From Mycobacterium sp. 852002-10029_SCH5224772 (GTDB lineage Bacteria; Actinomycetota; Actinomycetes; Mycobacteriales; Mycobacteriaceae), in assembly GCF_001667315.1 (NCBI RefSeq), contig NZ_LZHT01000084.1:183483-247482 (forward strand): a stretch of DNA of 64,000 bases, in the 5' to 3' direction. Below the pieces are notes generated by a model. It saw nothing but the letters and a program-made list of their open reading frames with translations, ran no database searches and was not told the origin of the DNA. Every line of letters begins with the position of its first letter. Positions within the stretch are counted from its first letter, which is position 1. Shown here piece by piece: positions 16,764-25,086 of the stretch. The translations under genes and the position numbers were made by a program.

Positions 16764-17994
16764 AGACCTTGCCGCCTTTCATGACGAAGCTGACGTGCTG
16801 GGTAACCGTGATGTCTTCCAACGGATTTCCCGGCACGGCGATGATATCGGCGAGCTGGCCTTGCGCCAGCCGGCCGCGGTCGTCCGAGTTGATGAGCTCG
16901 GCCGCGGTGATGGTGGCCGCCCGCAGCACCGCCAGTGGCGGCAGGCCCCACTCGACCAGCGTGACGAGCTCGTCGGCGTTGCGCCCGTGGGGGATCGCCG
17001 GGGCGTCGGTGCCGACGGCGATCTTCACACCCGCCTTGTGCGCGGCCAGGATCGACGTGCGCGACTTGGGGAACATCTCGGCGGCCTTGGCCTGCAGTTC
17101 GGCCGGCGCGTGCGAGACGTCCATCGCCTCGGCCAGGCGCCGGGTGCTCACCAGGAACGTGCCGTGTTCGACCATGCTGGCGATCGCCTCGTCGTCGATC
17201 AAGAAGCCGTGCTCGATGCAATCGATGCCGGCGGCGACGGCGTGCTTGACCGCGTCCGCGCCGTGGGTGTGGGCGGCGACGCGCATGCCGCGCCGATGCG
17301 CCTCATCGGCGATCGCACACAGCTCCTCGTCCGAATAGTGCTGTGCGCCAGGGGGCCCCGTCAACGACATCACCCCGCCCGAGCAGCAGACCTTGATCAG
17401 TTCGGCGCCGTGCTTGATCTGATATCGCACCGCTTTCCGGATCTCGTCGACTCCGTTCGCGATGCCTTCCTCGATCGTCAGATCCAGCACGTGCGGCGAG
17501 AACGCGGCGAACATCGTCGGGTCGAGATGCCCCCCGGTCGGGGTGATGGCGTGCCCCGCCGGCACCACCCGCGGACCATCGATCCAGCCCGCGTCAATCG
17601 CCTTGCCCAGCGCGACATCCAGTAGATATCCGCCGGTCTTGACGAACAGGCCGAGGTTGCGCACCGTGGTGAACCCGGCGCGCAGCGTGCGCCGCGCGTT
17701 GCCCACCGCCCGCAACATTCGCGTCGGCGGATCGTCCTGCACCTGGGACAGGCCGGGTTTCTCCCCGCGGCCGCCCATCAGCAGATTGACCTCCATGTCC
17801 ATCAACCCGGGCAGCAGGATCTGGTCGCCGAGATCGATGAGTTCGCCCTCGGGCTCGCCCCCCACCCCGACGATCCGGTCTCCCGCAACCTTCAAGATGC
17901 CGGGCCGAACGATCTCGCCAGCGTCGACGTCGAGCAGTCCGGCGGCCTTGAGCGTCAGCTGCGATGACCCGCTTACGCGAACAGCGTCGGACAA
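16747..17994 (-). CDS. Metal-dependent amidohydrolase (imidazolonepropionase/prolidase-like)
   Basis: About 415 residues. A TIM-barrel amidohydrolase with the small N- and C-terminal beta domain: GRLAQGQLADIIAVPGNP near the end, and metal-site candidates HTHGADAVKHA, IEHGFLIDD and VGTDAPAIPHG. The first HxH position reads PGLMDMEVNL, so that pair seems replaced. TTG 17994 was chosen because it lies just after the stop of the upstream gene; the frame stays open to ATG 18066, which would overlap that gene by 70 nt. It is distinct from the four ACMSD-like amidohydrolases in the window. Confidence 0.85.
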   Translation of the reverse strand: MSDAVRVSGSSQLTLKAAGLLDVDAGEIVRPGILKVAGDRIVGVGGEPEGELIDLGDQILLPGLMDMEVNLLMGGRGEKPGLSQVQDDPPTRMLRAVGNARRTLRAGFTTVRNLGLFVKTGGYLLDVALGKAIDAGWIDGPRVVPAGHAITPTGGHLDPTMFAAFSPHVLDLTIEEGIANGVDEIRKAVRYQIKHGAELIKVCCSGGVMSLTGPPGAQHYSDEELCAIADEAHRRGMRVAAHTHGADAVKHAVAAGIDCIEHGFLIDDEAIASMVEHGTFLVSTRRLAEAMDVSHAPAELQAKAAEMFPKSRTSILAAHKAGVKIAVGTDAPAIPHGRNADELVTLVEWGLPPLAVLRAATITAAELINSDDRGRLAQGQLADIIAVPGNPLEDITVTQHVSFVMKGGKVYANEN

Positions 17995-17996
17995 CG

Positions 17997-18320
17997 TCAG
18001 ATCACCGGTTCCCTGGTCAGTTTCACCCAGGCTGCCCCGCTGTCGGGAACGCGGGGCTGCTTCCACGCTTCGATCGGAAACGAGACCATGACCAATGACT
18101 GCATGAGGTGCATGAGGCTCCTCGCGTCCTCGGGCAGATCGTCCAGTGGGTATTTGTCACAGTAGGCGATGATGTCGTTCAGGAGGGGGAACGCGGCGTC
18201 ATAGAAAGCCTGCATCTCGGGCATCGTCGAGGCCAGGCGCTTGGCGTAGCGCTCGGGCTCGGTGGCCAGATCCCACTCCAAATAGGGCTCCAGGGTGGCG
18301 AATTCAGACGGTAGCGCCAT
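17997..18320 (-). CDS. Hypothetical protein in Rieske oxygenase operon
   Basis: 107 residues, mostly alpha-helical in appearance and acidic, with EPYLEWDLATEPERYAKRL near the N-terminus. There is no recognised motif, signal peptide or membrane helix. Its start overlaps the end of the Rieske oxygenase gene by 17 nt and its stop abuts the amidohydrolase start, so translation is probably coupled. A small accessory subunit of the oxygenase is possible but unproven. Confidence 0.75.
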   Translation of the reverse strand: MALPSEFATLEPYLEWDLATEPERYAKRLASTMPEMQAFYDAAFPLLNDIIAYCDKYPLDDLPEDARSLMHLMQSLVMVSFPIEAWKQPRVPDSGAAWVKLTREPVI

Positions 18321-19581
18321 TGCGCTGGTACTCCTTCACGTAGTCACTGGTCGTCTTGTGCAGGTGGCGGATCAGGACCTCCTGGTCGCACAGCAGGAAC
18401 TCCTTGACGGCCCGGGTGCCGATCATGGTCTGGGTCGCTTCCAGGGTGTTGGCGTCCTGCAGCGCGTACTCCTTGAACGTCACGGCGGCCAGCTCCTGGG
18501 CCAGGCGTTCCCGTGCGTTACGCGGAGGAACGAAGTACAGCGTGCATTCGAAGACGTGCTTGTCGACGGCGGTCGGCCAGTAGTGGTAGGTGAGGAACCA
18601 GCCCGGCTCCCAGATCAGCAGCATGAAGTTCGGGTAGAAGAGCCACGAGTCGATGCCCCACTGCGGCACCCGCTTCACGTTGACACCCGGCGGCAGCTCG
18701 AGATTCTCGATGATCTCCGGCTTGTCCCACGGACCGAACAACCCGCTGCGCAGCACCTGGTCCAGCGGCTTGACCATGGACATGTCCGAAGGCGGTGCTT
18801 GGCCACCCCAGGTCGACTGCAAGTTGTGCGGACCGGCCACCTCGTAGTGCAGCGCCTCGTAGCCGAACTTTTGGATCTTGGCGGCTTCTTCCTTGGTGTA
18901 CTGCCCCTGATGCAGGATCGGCGCGTGGTAGAACTCGATGAACGCGTCGATGAATAGCTTCCAGTTGCTGCCGACCTCGGCCCGGTAGGAGTAGGTCTCG
19001 GTCATCTCGCCGAAGGGGTAGCCCTCGATGCTTTTGGCCAGCGGTCCGAGATAGTCGATCAGCGGCGCCGCGTTGTTGTCGAAGTTGATGAAGATGAAGC
19101 CTTCCCACACCTCGCAGCGCACAGGTACCAGGCCGTAGTCACCCTTGTCGACGTCGAAGAACTCTCCTTCCTGCTGGATGAAGGTCAGATCACCGTCCAG
19201 GCTGTAGCGCCAGGCGTGGTATTTGCAGGTGAACTGCCGGCAGGTGCCGGAGGTCTCCTCGTTGGGAAAGTCGTTCCACACCAGCTTGTTTCCGCGGTGG
19301 CGGCAGACGTTGTGATACGCCTTGACGGACCCATCCTTGGTCTTGACGATGATGACCGACGTGCCGGGACCCGCCGAGGGCAGTTCCCTGGTGAAGTAGC
19401 TGCCGGTGCGTGGCAGCCGGTTGACTCTTCCGACGTTGAGCCACATGCGCTTGAAGACCGCCTCGCGCTCGGCTTCGAAGAATTCCTGGTCGATCGAATC
19501 GGTGTAATCGACCGGCTCGGTGCCCAGTTCGGGATAATTTTCTGTCCAGCTGCCGGCGGCTGGCTTGGGGAAGTGCGGCAA
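18304..19581 (-). CDS. Rieske non-heme iron oxygenase, alpha subunit
   Basis: 425 residues. The N-terminal Rieske domain has C93-x-H95 (NVCRHRG) and C119-x2-H122 (CKYHAWRY), ligands of a [2Fe-2S] cluster. The C-terminal catalytic domain has the mononuclear iron histidines in FIEFYHAPILHQG. Such enzymes hydroxylate aromatic or steroid-like rings using electrons from a reductase. No beta subunit is adjacent, so it is likely an alpha-only type; a separate Rieske ferredoxin is encoded at 40800-41213. It lies 14 nt downstream of the carboxymuconolactone-decarboxylase-like gene in the leftward operon. Confidence 0.95.
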   Translation of the reverse strand: MPHFPKPAAGSWTENYPELGTEPVDYTDSIDQEFFEAEREAVFKRMWLNVGRVNRLPRTGSYFTRELPSAGPGTSVIIVKTKDGSVKAYHNVCRHRGNKLVWNDFPNEETSGTCRQFTCKYHAWRYSLDGDLTFIQQEGEFFDVDKGDYGLVPVRCEVWEGFIFINFDNNAAPLIDYLGPLAKSIEGYPFGEMTETYSYRAEVGSNWKLFIDAFIEFYHAPILHQGQYTKEEAAKIQKFGYEALHYEVAGPHNLQSTWGGQAPPSDMSMVKPLDQVLRSGLFGPWDKPEIIENLELPPGVNVKRVPQWGIDSWLFYPNFMLLIWEPGWFLTYHYWPTAVDKHVFECTLYFVPPRNARERLAQELAAVTFKEYALQDANTLEATQTMIGTRAVKEFLLCDQEVLIRHLHKTTSDYVKEYQRNGATV

Positions 19582-19595
19582 CTTTCTTACTCCTC

Positions 19596-20129
19596 TTATT
19601 CGACGTTGTTAGCGGCTGTGGCGGCGTGCTCGGGCTGTACGCCAAAAGTGTTGAAGGCCATGGCCAGCAGCGCGTAGCAGCCGACCGTGAAGACGAAATC
19701 CATGCGTTGCTGGTCGTTGAGGCGCTCGCCCAATGCCGCCCATGTGTGGTCGGACAATTCCGACTTCTCGTCGAGTTCGTCGACCCCGATGATCACGGCT
19801 TGGTCGAACTTGTCGAGACCCTCGCCGCGCTGTACCGCCGCGATCTGGTCCTCGGTGACCCCTTCTTCCTTGGCCATGCGGACGTGGTGGGACCACTCAT
19901 AGGCGCACTGCCGACGATGGGCCACCCGCAGAATGGCCAGTTCGCGGATGCGAGGCGGCAACGTCGATGAGGTCAGCAGGTGGACGTTGAATCGAAGAAA
20001 TGCCTTGGCCAGCGCCGGGTGGTGAGCCAGCGTGGACAGGGCGTTGTTGGTCTCCGCTTCACGCATAGCCGAGAGGGCCTGCCGGGTAGCCTCGTCCCAC
20101 TGCTCGGCGGGGAGCGGCTGCAAGCGCAT
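19596..20129 (-). CDS. Carboxymuconolactone decarboxylase/AhpD-like protein
   Basis: 177 residues. The all-helical AhpD/CMD fold is indicated by RIRELAILRVAHRRQCAYEW and HHVRMAKEEGVTEDQI. The AhpD CxxC motif is missing (CAYEW with a single Cys and SHH), so a peroxidase role is unlikely; decarboxylase or hydratase-like chemistry is possible. It is the first gene of the seven-gene leftward operon. A perfect GAGAAT-N3-ATTCTC palindrome lies 22 nt upstream of its ATG, well placed to block initiation. Confidence 0.88.
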   Translation of the reverse strand: MRLQPLPAEQWDEATRQALSAMREAETNNALSTLAHHPALAKAFLRFNVHLLTSSTLPPRIRELAILRVAHRRQCAYEWSHHVRMAKEEGVTEDQIAAVQRGEGLDKFDQAVIIGVDELDEKSELSDHTWAALGERLNDQQRMDFVFTVGCYALLAMAFNTFGVQPEHAATAANNVE

Positions 20130-20151
20130 CAGCAGTATCCTCTCGGTGAAA

Positions 20152-20166
20152 GAGAATCATATTCTC
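20152..20166. promoter_or_regulatory. GAGAAT-N3-ATTCTC palindrome (site 3)
   Basis: GAGAAT CAT ATTCTC is a perfect 6+3+6 inverted repeat 22 nt upstream of the first gene of the Rieske oxygenase operon. It lies in the divergent region that also serves the amidohydrolase at 20526. Confidence 0.72.
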
Positions 20167-20423
20167 ATTTGCAACTAACAGACTGGCACGAAACGCGCGC
20201 CCGGTCAATGCCGGCGTGTCGCTCGAACATAAGTCCGGCCACAGCCTGGTTCACCCGGTCGTCGGGACGGCTGTTGTCCTGGATAACCGGGTCGCACCAC
20301 CGCGTCGCCGCGTCGCGCCAGGTCCTACCTCGCGGCATCGCCGCCCGGCGGCGGTGAATTCGCCGGTTCGTTCGGTCGCTGGTCAGGCGGGTGCGGGCCG
20401 GCGCAGGAACCGAGGGATGTTGA

Positions 20424-20440
20424 TTCTCGCATGGCGAGAA
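20424..20440. promoter_or_regulatory. Inverted repeat TTCTCGC-N3-GCGAGAA
   Basis: A perfect 7+3+7 inverted repeat about 85 nt upstream of the amidohydrolase start at 20526, in the 396-nt divergent intergenic region 20130-20525. It has no following T run and lies upstream of a gene, so an operator is more likely than a terminator. Its half-sites resemble the GAGAAT palindromes in reversed orientation. Nothing else was recognised in the rest of this intergenic stretch. Confidence 0.45.
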
Positions 20441-20525
20441 GATAGTTTTCATTTTAGTGATCTTGGCACGGGACAGCGATTCGCCGAGTGTGATCGATTC
20501 GGTGAATCCGACGGAAGGGACGGCC

Positions 20526-21824
20526 ATGAACAAAGAGGACATGATCCTGATCAGCGTCGACGACCACACTGTCGAACCGCCCGACATGTTCAAGAACCAT
20601 TTGGCGCAGAAGTATCAGGACGACGCACCCCGACTGGTGCACAACGACGACGGCTCGGACATGTGGAAATTCCGTGACACGGTCATCCCGAACGTGGCGC
20701 TCAACGCGGTGGCCGGACGGCCGAAGGAGGAGTACGGCATCGAGCCGACGGGGCTCGACGAGATCCGGCCGGGTTGCTACAACGTTGACGAGCGCGTCAA
20801 GGACATGAACGCGGGCGGCATCCTTGCCTCGATCTGCTTCCCGTCCTTCCCGGGTTTCGCCGGTCGCCTGTTCGCCACCGACGATCACGATTTCTCGGTC
20901 GCCCTGGTGCAGGCCTACAACGACTGGCACATCGACGAATGGTGCGGCGCCTACCCGGCGCGGTTCATCCCGATGGCGATTCCGGTGATCTGGGACGCCG
21001 AGGCGTGCGCCGCCGAGGTGCGCCGGGTGTCGAAGAAAGGCGTGCATGCGCTGACCTTCACCGAGAACCCGGCCGCGATGGGCTATCCCAGCTTCCACAA
21101 CGAGTACTGGAACCCGCTGTGGAAAGCGTTGTGCGACACCAACACCGTGATGAACGTGCATATCGGGTCCTCGGGCCGGCTGGCCATCACCGCACCGGAC
21201 GCGCCGATGGACGTGATGATCACGCTGCAGCCGATGAACATCGTGCAGGCCGCCGCGGACCTGCTCTGGTCCAAGCCGATCAAGGAGTACCCGGACCTGA
21301 AGATCGCGCTGTCCGAGGGCGGGACCGGTTGGATTCCCTACTTCCTGGAGCGGGTGGACCGCACCTACGAGATGCATTCGACGTGGACCCACCAGAACTT
21401 CGGCGGCAAGCTGCCCAGTGAGGTTTTCCGCGAGCACTTTCTCACCTGTTTCATCAGCGACCCGGTCGGTGTCAAGCTGCGCGACATGATCGGCATCGAC
21501 AACATCTGCTGGGAAGCCGACTACCCGCACAGCGACTCGATGTGGCCGGGGGCGCCCGAAGAACTCTGGGATGTGTTGTCCATCAACAACGTTCCCGACG
21601 ATGAAATCAACAAAATGACTTTCGAGAACGCCATGCGCTGGTACTCCTTCGACCCATTCACGCACATTTCGCGCGAACAGGCGACCGTCGGTGCACTGCG
21701 CAAGGCCGCCGAGGGGCACGATGTGTCCATTAAGGCCCAGGGACACGAAAAGGACAGCCGAGGCGGCTCGTCCTTCGCGGATTTCGCGGCCAACGCCAAA
21801 GCGCTGTCGGGCAACAAAGACTGA
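20526..21824 (+). CDS. Amidohydrolase-2 family protein
   Basis: 432 residues from ATG 20526, preceded by GGAAGGGACGG; the frame extends 23 codons further but without a good ribosome site. Metal-site candidates are SVDDHTVEP near the N-terminus, VMNVHIGSS in the middle and WEADYPHSDS near the C-terminus, with SEGGTGWIPYFLER in the position of the fourth ligand. It is longest of the four related amidohydrolases, with a polar C-terminal tail (KDSRGGSSFADFAANAKAL). A long hairpin follows the gene. Its promoter region contains palindromes at 20152 and 20424. Confidence 0.92.
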   Translation: MNKEDMILISVDDHTVEPPDMFKNHLAQKYQDDAPRLVHNDDGSDMWKFRDTVIPNVALNAVAGRPKEEYGIEPTGLDEIRPGCYNVDERVKDMNAGGILASICFPSFPGFAGRLFATDDHDFSVALVQAYNDWHIDEWCGAYPARFIPMAIPVIWDAEACAAEVRRVSKKGVHALTFTENPAAMGYPSFHNEYWNPLWKALCDTNTVMNVHIGSSGRLAITAPDAPMDVMITLQPMNIVQAAADLLWSKPIKEYPDLKIALSEGGTGWIPYFLERVDRTYEMHSTWTHQNFGGKLPSEVFREHFLTCFISDPVGVKLRDMIGIDNICWEADYPHSDSMWPGAPEELWDVLSINNVPDDEINKMTFENAMRWYSFDPFTHISREQATVGALRKAAEGHDVSIKAQGHEKDSRGGSSFADFAANAKALSGNKD

Positions 21825-21828
21825 CCTG

Positions 21829-21888
21829 GCGAGCAGACGCAGAATCGCACTGTTCCGGCGGAATTTGTGCGATTCTGCGTCTTCTCGC
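21829..21888. terminator. Long hairpin after amidohydrolase; terminator or repeat element
   Basis: Arms 21835-21850 and 21867-21882 are a perfect 16-bp inverted repeat (AGACGCAGAATCGCAC with its complement). Pairing continues outward by GCGAG/CTCGC after one mismatch, around a 16-nt loop. There is no U tract, as is usual for mycobacterial terminators. Because the sequence is so regular it may also be a copy of a dispersed intergenic repeat. It separates the amidohydrolase (stop 21824) from the ACAD at 21921. Confidence 0.6.
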
Positions 21889-21920
21889 GCTGAGGAAGAG
21901 GAGTGCCACCCGTGGGTGGA

Positions 21921-23087
21921 ATGAACTTTGAGCTGACCGAGGACCAGGAGCTGATCCGTCGGTCCGTCGCCGAGTTGGCGCGCAAGTTCGACGACCAGTA
22001 CTGGATGGAAAAAGACCAGGCGCACGAATTCCCGAGCGAGTTCTACCGCGCCATCGCCGATGGCGGTTGGCTGGGCATGACCATCCCCACGGAATACGGC
22101 GGCCATGGCCTCGGGATCACCGAAGCGACAATCCTGCTCGAGGAGGTCGCCAAATCCGGCGGCGCCATGAACGCCGCCAGCTCGATCCACTTGTCCATCT
22201 TCGGCATGCAACCCGTAGTGGTGCATGGCTCCGACGAACTCAAAGCCCGGACGTTGCCCGCGGTCGCGACCGGTGAGGTACACATTTGCTTCGGGGTGAC
22301 CGAACCCGGGGCCGGGCTTGATACTTCACGCATCACCACGTTCGCCAAGCGCGACGGCGATCGCTACATCGTCAACGGTCGCAAGGTGTGGATCTCCAAA
22401 GCGATGGAATCCGACAAGATCCTGTTGCTGACCCGGACGCAAAGCTATGACGAGGTCGCCAAGAAGACCGACGGGATGACGCTGTTCCTCACCGATCTCG
22501 ATCGCAGCCGCGTCGACATCCGCCCGATCCGCAAGATGGGCCGCAACGCCGTCAGCTCCAACGAACTGTTCATCGACAACCTCGAGGTACCGGTCGAGGA
22601 CCGAGTCGGCGAGGAGGGCAAGGGATTCAAGTACATCCTCGATGGACTGAACCCGGAGCGGATGCTGATCGCCGCCGAGGCCCTCGGTATCGGCCGGGTG
22701 GCGCTGGAGAAGGCGGTGAAATACGGCAACGAGCGTGAGGTCTTCGGCCGGCCCATCGGGATGAACCAGGGCCTGCAGTTCCCGCTCGCCGATTCACTGG
22801 CCCGGCTCGATGCCGCCGAGCTGATGCTGCGCAAGGCCACCTGGCTCTACGACAACGGCAAACCCTGTGGGCGCGAGGCCAATACGGCCAAATACCTATG
22901 CGCCGATGCCGGCTTCACCGCCGCGGACCGGGCGTTGCAAACCCACGGCGGCATGGGTTATGCCGAGGAGTACCACATCACGCGCTACTTCCGTGAGGCC
23001 CGGCTGATGAAGATCGCACCGGTCAGCCAGGAGATGATTTTGAATTTCCTGGGCTCTAATGTCTTGAAGCTGCCGAGGAGCTACTAG
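21921..23087 (+). CDS. Acyl-CoA dehydrogenase
   Basis: 388 residues from ATG 21921 (MNFELTEDQELIRRS), a start typical of the family with GGGTGG just upstream; an in-frame GTG 18 nt earlier is the alternative. Visible motifs are CFGVTEPGAGLDTSR for FAD/acyl binding, VNGRKVWISKA, and the C-terminal QTHGGMGYAEEYHITRYFRE. Unlike the three QLTFD-type ACADs in the window it resembles ordinary chain-length ACADs. It lies upstream of a thiolase, consistent with a beta-oxidation role. Confidence 0.94.
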   Translation: MNFELTEDQELIRRSVAELARKFDDQYWMEKDQAHEFPSEFYRAIADGGWLGMTIPTEYGGHGLGITEATILLEEVAKSGGAMNAASSIHLSIFGMQPVVVHGSDELKARTLPAVATGEVHICFGVTEPGAGLDTSRITTFAKRDGDRYIVNGRKVWISKAMESDKILLLTRTQSYDEVAKKTDGMTLFLTDLDRSRVDIRPIRKMGRNAVSSNELFIDNLEVPVEDRVGEEGKGFKYILDGLNPERMLIAAEALGIGRVALEKAVKYGNEREVFGRPIGMNQGLQFPLADSLARLDAAELMLRKATWLYDNGKPCGREANTAKYLCADAGFTAADRALQTHGGMGYAEEYHITRYFREARLMKIAPVSQEMILNFLGSNVLKLPRSY

Positions 23088-23192
23088 ACCGAACGTCGAC
23101 CGTGCAGTCACGGCGAATCTTGGCGAGTTTGTCGCCCTCAGTACCCGCTCGGGGATCATGGGAGAGTTGGGCGTAGGGATCGGAGTAAAGAT

Positions 23193-24347
23193 ATGCGTGA
23201 AACAGTCATCGTCGAGGCCGTGCGCACCCCGGTCGGGAAGCGCAACGGCGCGCTTTCCGGCATGCATGCCGCCGACCTGTCCGCGGTCGTCCTCAACGAA
23301 CTCGTGGAACGCACCGGCATCGGTCCCGAGATCGTCGACGACGTGGTGTGGGGCTGCGTCTCCCAGGTGGGCGACCAGTCCAGCAACATCGGCCGCTACG
23401 CGGTGTTGGCTGCCGGTTGGCCGGAAAGCATCCCCGGGACCACCGTCAACCGCGCCTGTGGTTCCAGCCAGCAGGCGCTGGACTTCGCCGTGCAGGCGGT
23501 GATGTCGGGTCAGCAGGATGTCGTCGTGGCCGGCGGGGTCGAGGTCATGAGCCGCGTCCCGCTCGGTTCGGCGCGCGCCACCGGTATGCCCTATGGCCCG
23601 AAAGTGCTTGCCCGCTATGACGATTTCTCCTTCAACCAGGGCCTCTCGGCGGAGATGATCGCCAAGAAGTGGGGCTTCTCCCGCGCCCGGCTCGACGAAT
23701 ACAGCGTCGAGTCCCACGAGCGGGCCGCGGCGGCACAGGACCACGGCGCGTTCACCGACCAGATCGTGCCGGTGTTCGTCGACGGAGCCGAAAACAGCGT
23801 CGTGGCCGCCGACGAGGGCGTCCGGCGCGGAAGCAGTGTGGAGAAGCTGGCGGCGCTCAAGCCGGCGTTCGCCGAGGACGGTGTGATCCATGCCGGTAAT
23901 TCGTCGCAGATCTCCGATGGTGCCGCCGCGTTGCTAGTGACCACCGCCGAGATGGCCGTCGAATTGGGCCTGACGCCGATCGTGCGCTACCTGGCGGGCG
24001 CGGTGACCGGGGCGGATCCGGTGCTCATGCTCACCGGCCCGATCCCGGCGACCGAGAAGGTACTGAGCAAGGCCCGCGTCGCGCTGTCCGACGTGGGTGT
24101 GTTCGAGGTCAACGAGGCGTTCGCGCCCGTGCCGCTGGCGTGGCTGGCGGAGACCGGCGCCGACCCCGCCCGGATGAATCCGCTGGGCGGCGCCATCGCG
24201 CTGGGGCACCCGCTGGGCGCGTCGGGTGCGGTGCTGATGACCCGCATGGCGCACCACATGCGCGACAACGGGATTCGCTACGGACTGCAGACCATGTGCG
24301 AGGGTGGCGGCACCGCCAACGCGACGCTGGTCGAGCTCGTCGGGTAG
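23193..24347 (+). CDS. Acetyl-CoA acetyltransferase (thiolase)
   Basis: 384 residues, full length for a degradative thiolase. All catalytic elements are visible: nucleophilic Cys in NRACGSSQQAL, GHPLGASGA with the active-site His, and the second Cys in TMCEGGGTANATLVE. NEAFAPVPLAW also fits the family. It cleaves 3-ketoacyl-CoA to acetyl-CoA and a shortened acyl-CoA. It follows the ACAD after a 105-nt gap in which no gene was recognised. Confidence 0.95.
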   Translation: MRETVIVEAVRTPVGKRNGALSGMHAADLSAVVLNELVERTGIGPEIVDDVVWGCVSQVGDQSSNIGRYAVLAAGWPESIPGTTVNRACGSSQQALDFAVQAVMSGQQDVVVAGGVEVMSRVPLGSARATGMPYGPKVLARYDDFSFNQGLSAEMIAKKWGFSRARLDEYSVESHERAAAAQDHGAFTDQIVPVFVDGAENSVVAADEGVRRGSSVEKLAALKPAFAEDGVIHAGNSSQISDGAAALLVTTAEMAVELGLTPIVRYLAGAVTGADPVLMLTGPIPATEKVLSKARVALSDVGVFEVNEAFAPVPLAWLAETGADPARMNPLGGAIALGHPLGASGAVLMTRMAHHMRDNGIRYGLQTMCEGGGTANATLVELVG

Positions 24348-24400
24348 CTGCGACCCCACTCACGAAAAACCATTCGCGGTGACCCTTGTCACAGCGGTCA

Positions 24401-24432
24401 AACTAACCTACTGTGTGTTCACTAGGTTGGTT
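24401..24432. promoter_or_regulatory. Imperfect inverted repeat, probable operator of the downstream TetR
   Basis: AACTAACCTACT and ACTAGGTTGGTT flank an 8-nt centre; 10 of 12 positions are complementary. It lies 40 nt upstream of the TTG start of the TetR gene at 24472, so autoregulation is inferred. Confidence 0.5.
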
Positions 24433-24471
24433 CAGCCCGTCAACCGCACCCATGCGTTTCAGGGAGTCCAG

Positions 24472-25086
24472 TTGGCCGTCGCACGGCGTTACGACACGCT
24501 TCTCGCCAAGGGTGAGGACCGCAAGCAGCGGATCCTCGACGTCGCCCAGCGCCTCCTCACACGCAACGGCTGGCGCAGCACGACGCTCGCCCAGATCGCC
24601 GGTGAGGCCGGTGTGACGCCCGCGGGACTGCTGCATCACTTCGAATCGAAGGAGCAGCTACTGCACGCCGTGCTCGACGCGCGCGACCTCGACGACGACA
24701 CCCATGCGGACCGGACCGGCGACCTCTTCGACCAGATCACCCAGGTCGCCGACCGGTTTCACCGGGCCCCCGAGCTGGTGGGCACCTTCACGGTGCTGCT
24801 GGTGGAGAACATCCTTCCCGAGGCTCCGCTGCACGACCGCATGCTGGCCCGGCACCGCGCCGCGACCGATATCGTCGCCGACCTCATCCGTCGCGGTCAG
24901 GCCGACGGCCGCTACCGCGACGACATCGACCCCGCCGTCAAGGCAGTAGAAATCCTCGCCTTCGTCCACGGAATGGAAACCACATGGTTGCTCGATCCTT
25001 CGATACCGCTACCCGAGGTGTTCAAGCAGTACGCCGAGACACTGGCGCGCGACTTCGCGCCTCCGAAGACTCCCGCGACGACATGA
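24472..25086 (+). CDS. TetR family transcriptional regulator
   Basis: 204 residues from TTG 24472, which has AGGGAG at good spacing and begins shortly before the DNA-binding region; the frame is open 56 codons further upstream without family similarity. The helix-turn-helix runs through RILDVAQRLLTRNG, TTLAQIAGEAGVTPAGLLHH and FESKEQLLHAVLD. The ligand domain is unremarkable. Its stop overlaps the next ATG (ATGA). Likely targets are itself, the unknown downstream protein and perhaps the P450 at 25749. Confidence 0.9.
   Translation: MAVARRYDTLLAKGEDRKQRILDVAQRLLTRNGWRSTTLAQIAGEAGVTPAGLLHHFESKEQLLHAVLDARDLDDDTHADRTGDLFDQITQVADRFHRAPELVGTFTVLLVENILPEAPLHDRMLARHRAATDIVADLIRRGQADGRYRDDIDPAVKAVEILAFVHGMETTWLLDPSIPLPEVFKQYAETLARDFAPPKTPATT

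Noticed and set aside
20454..22283. 609-codon open frame on the minus strand
   Set aside because: It lies antisense to the amidohydrolase and ACAD genes, has no recognisable motif and is a typical shadow frame of GC-rich coding DNA.
24304..24471. N-terminal extension of the TetR at 24472
   Set aside because: It runs through the thiolase end and the probable operator; TTG 24472 with AGGGAG fits better.
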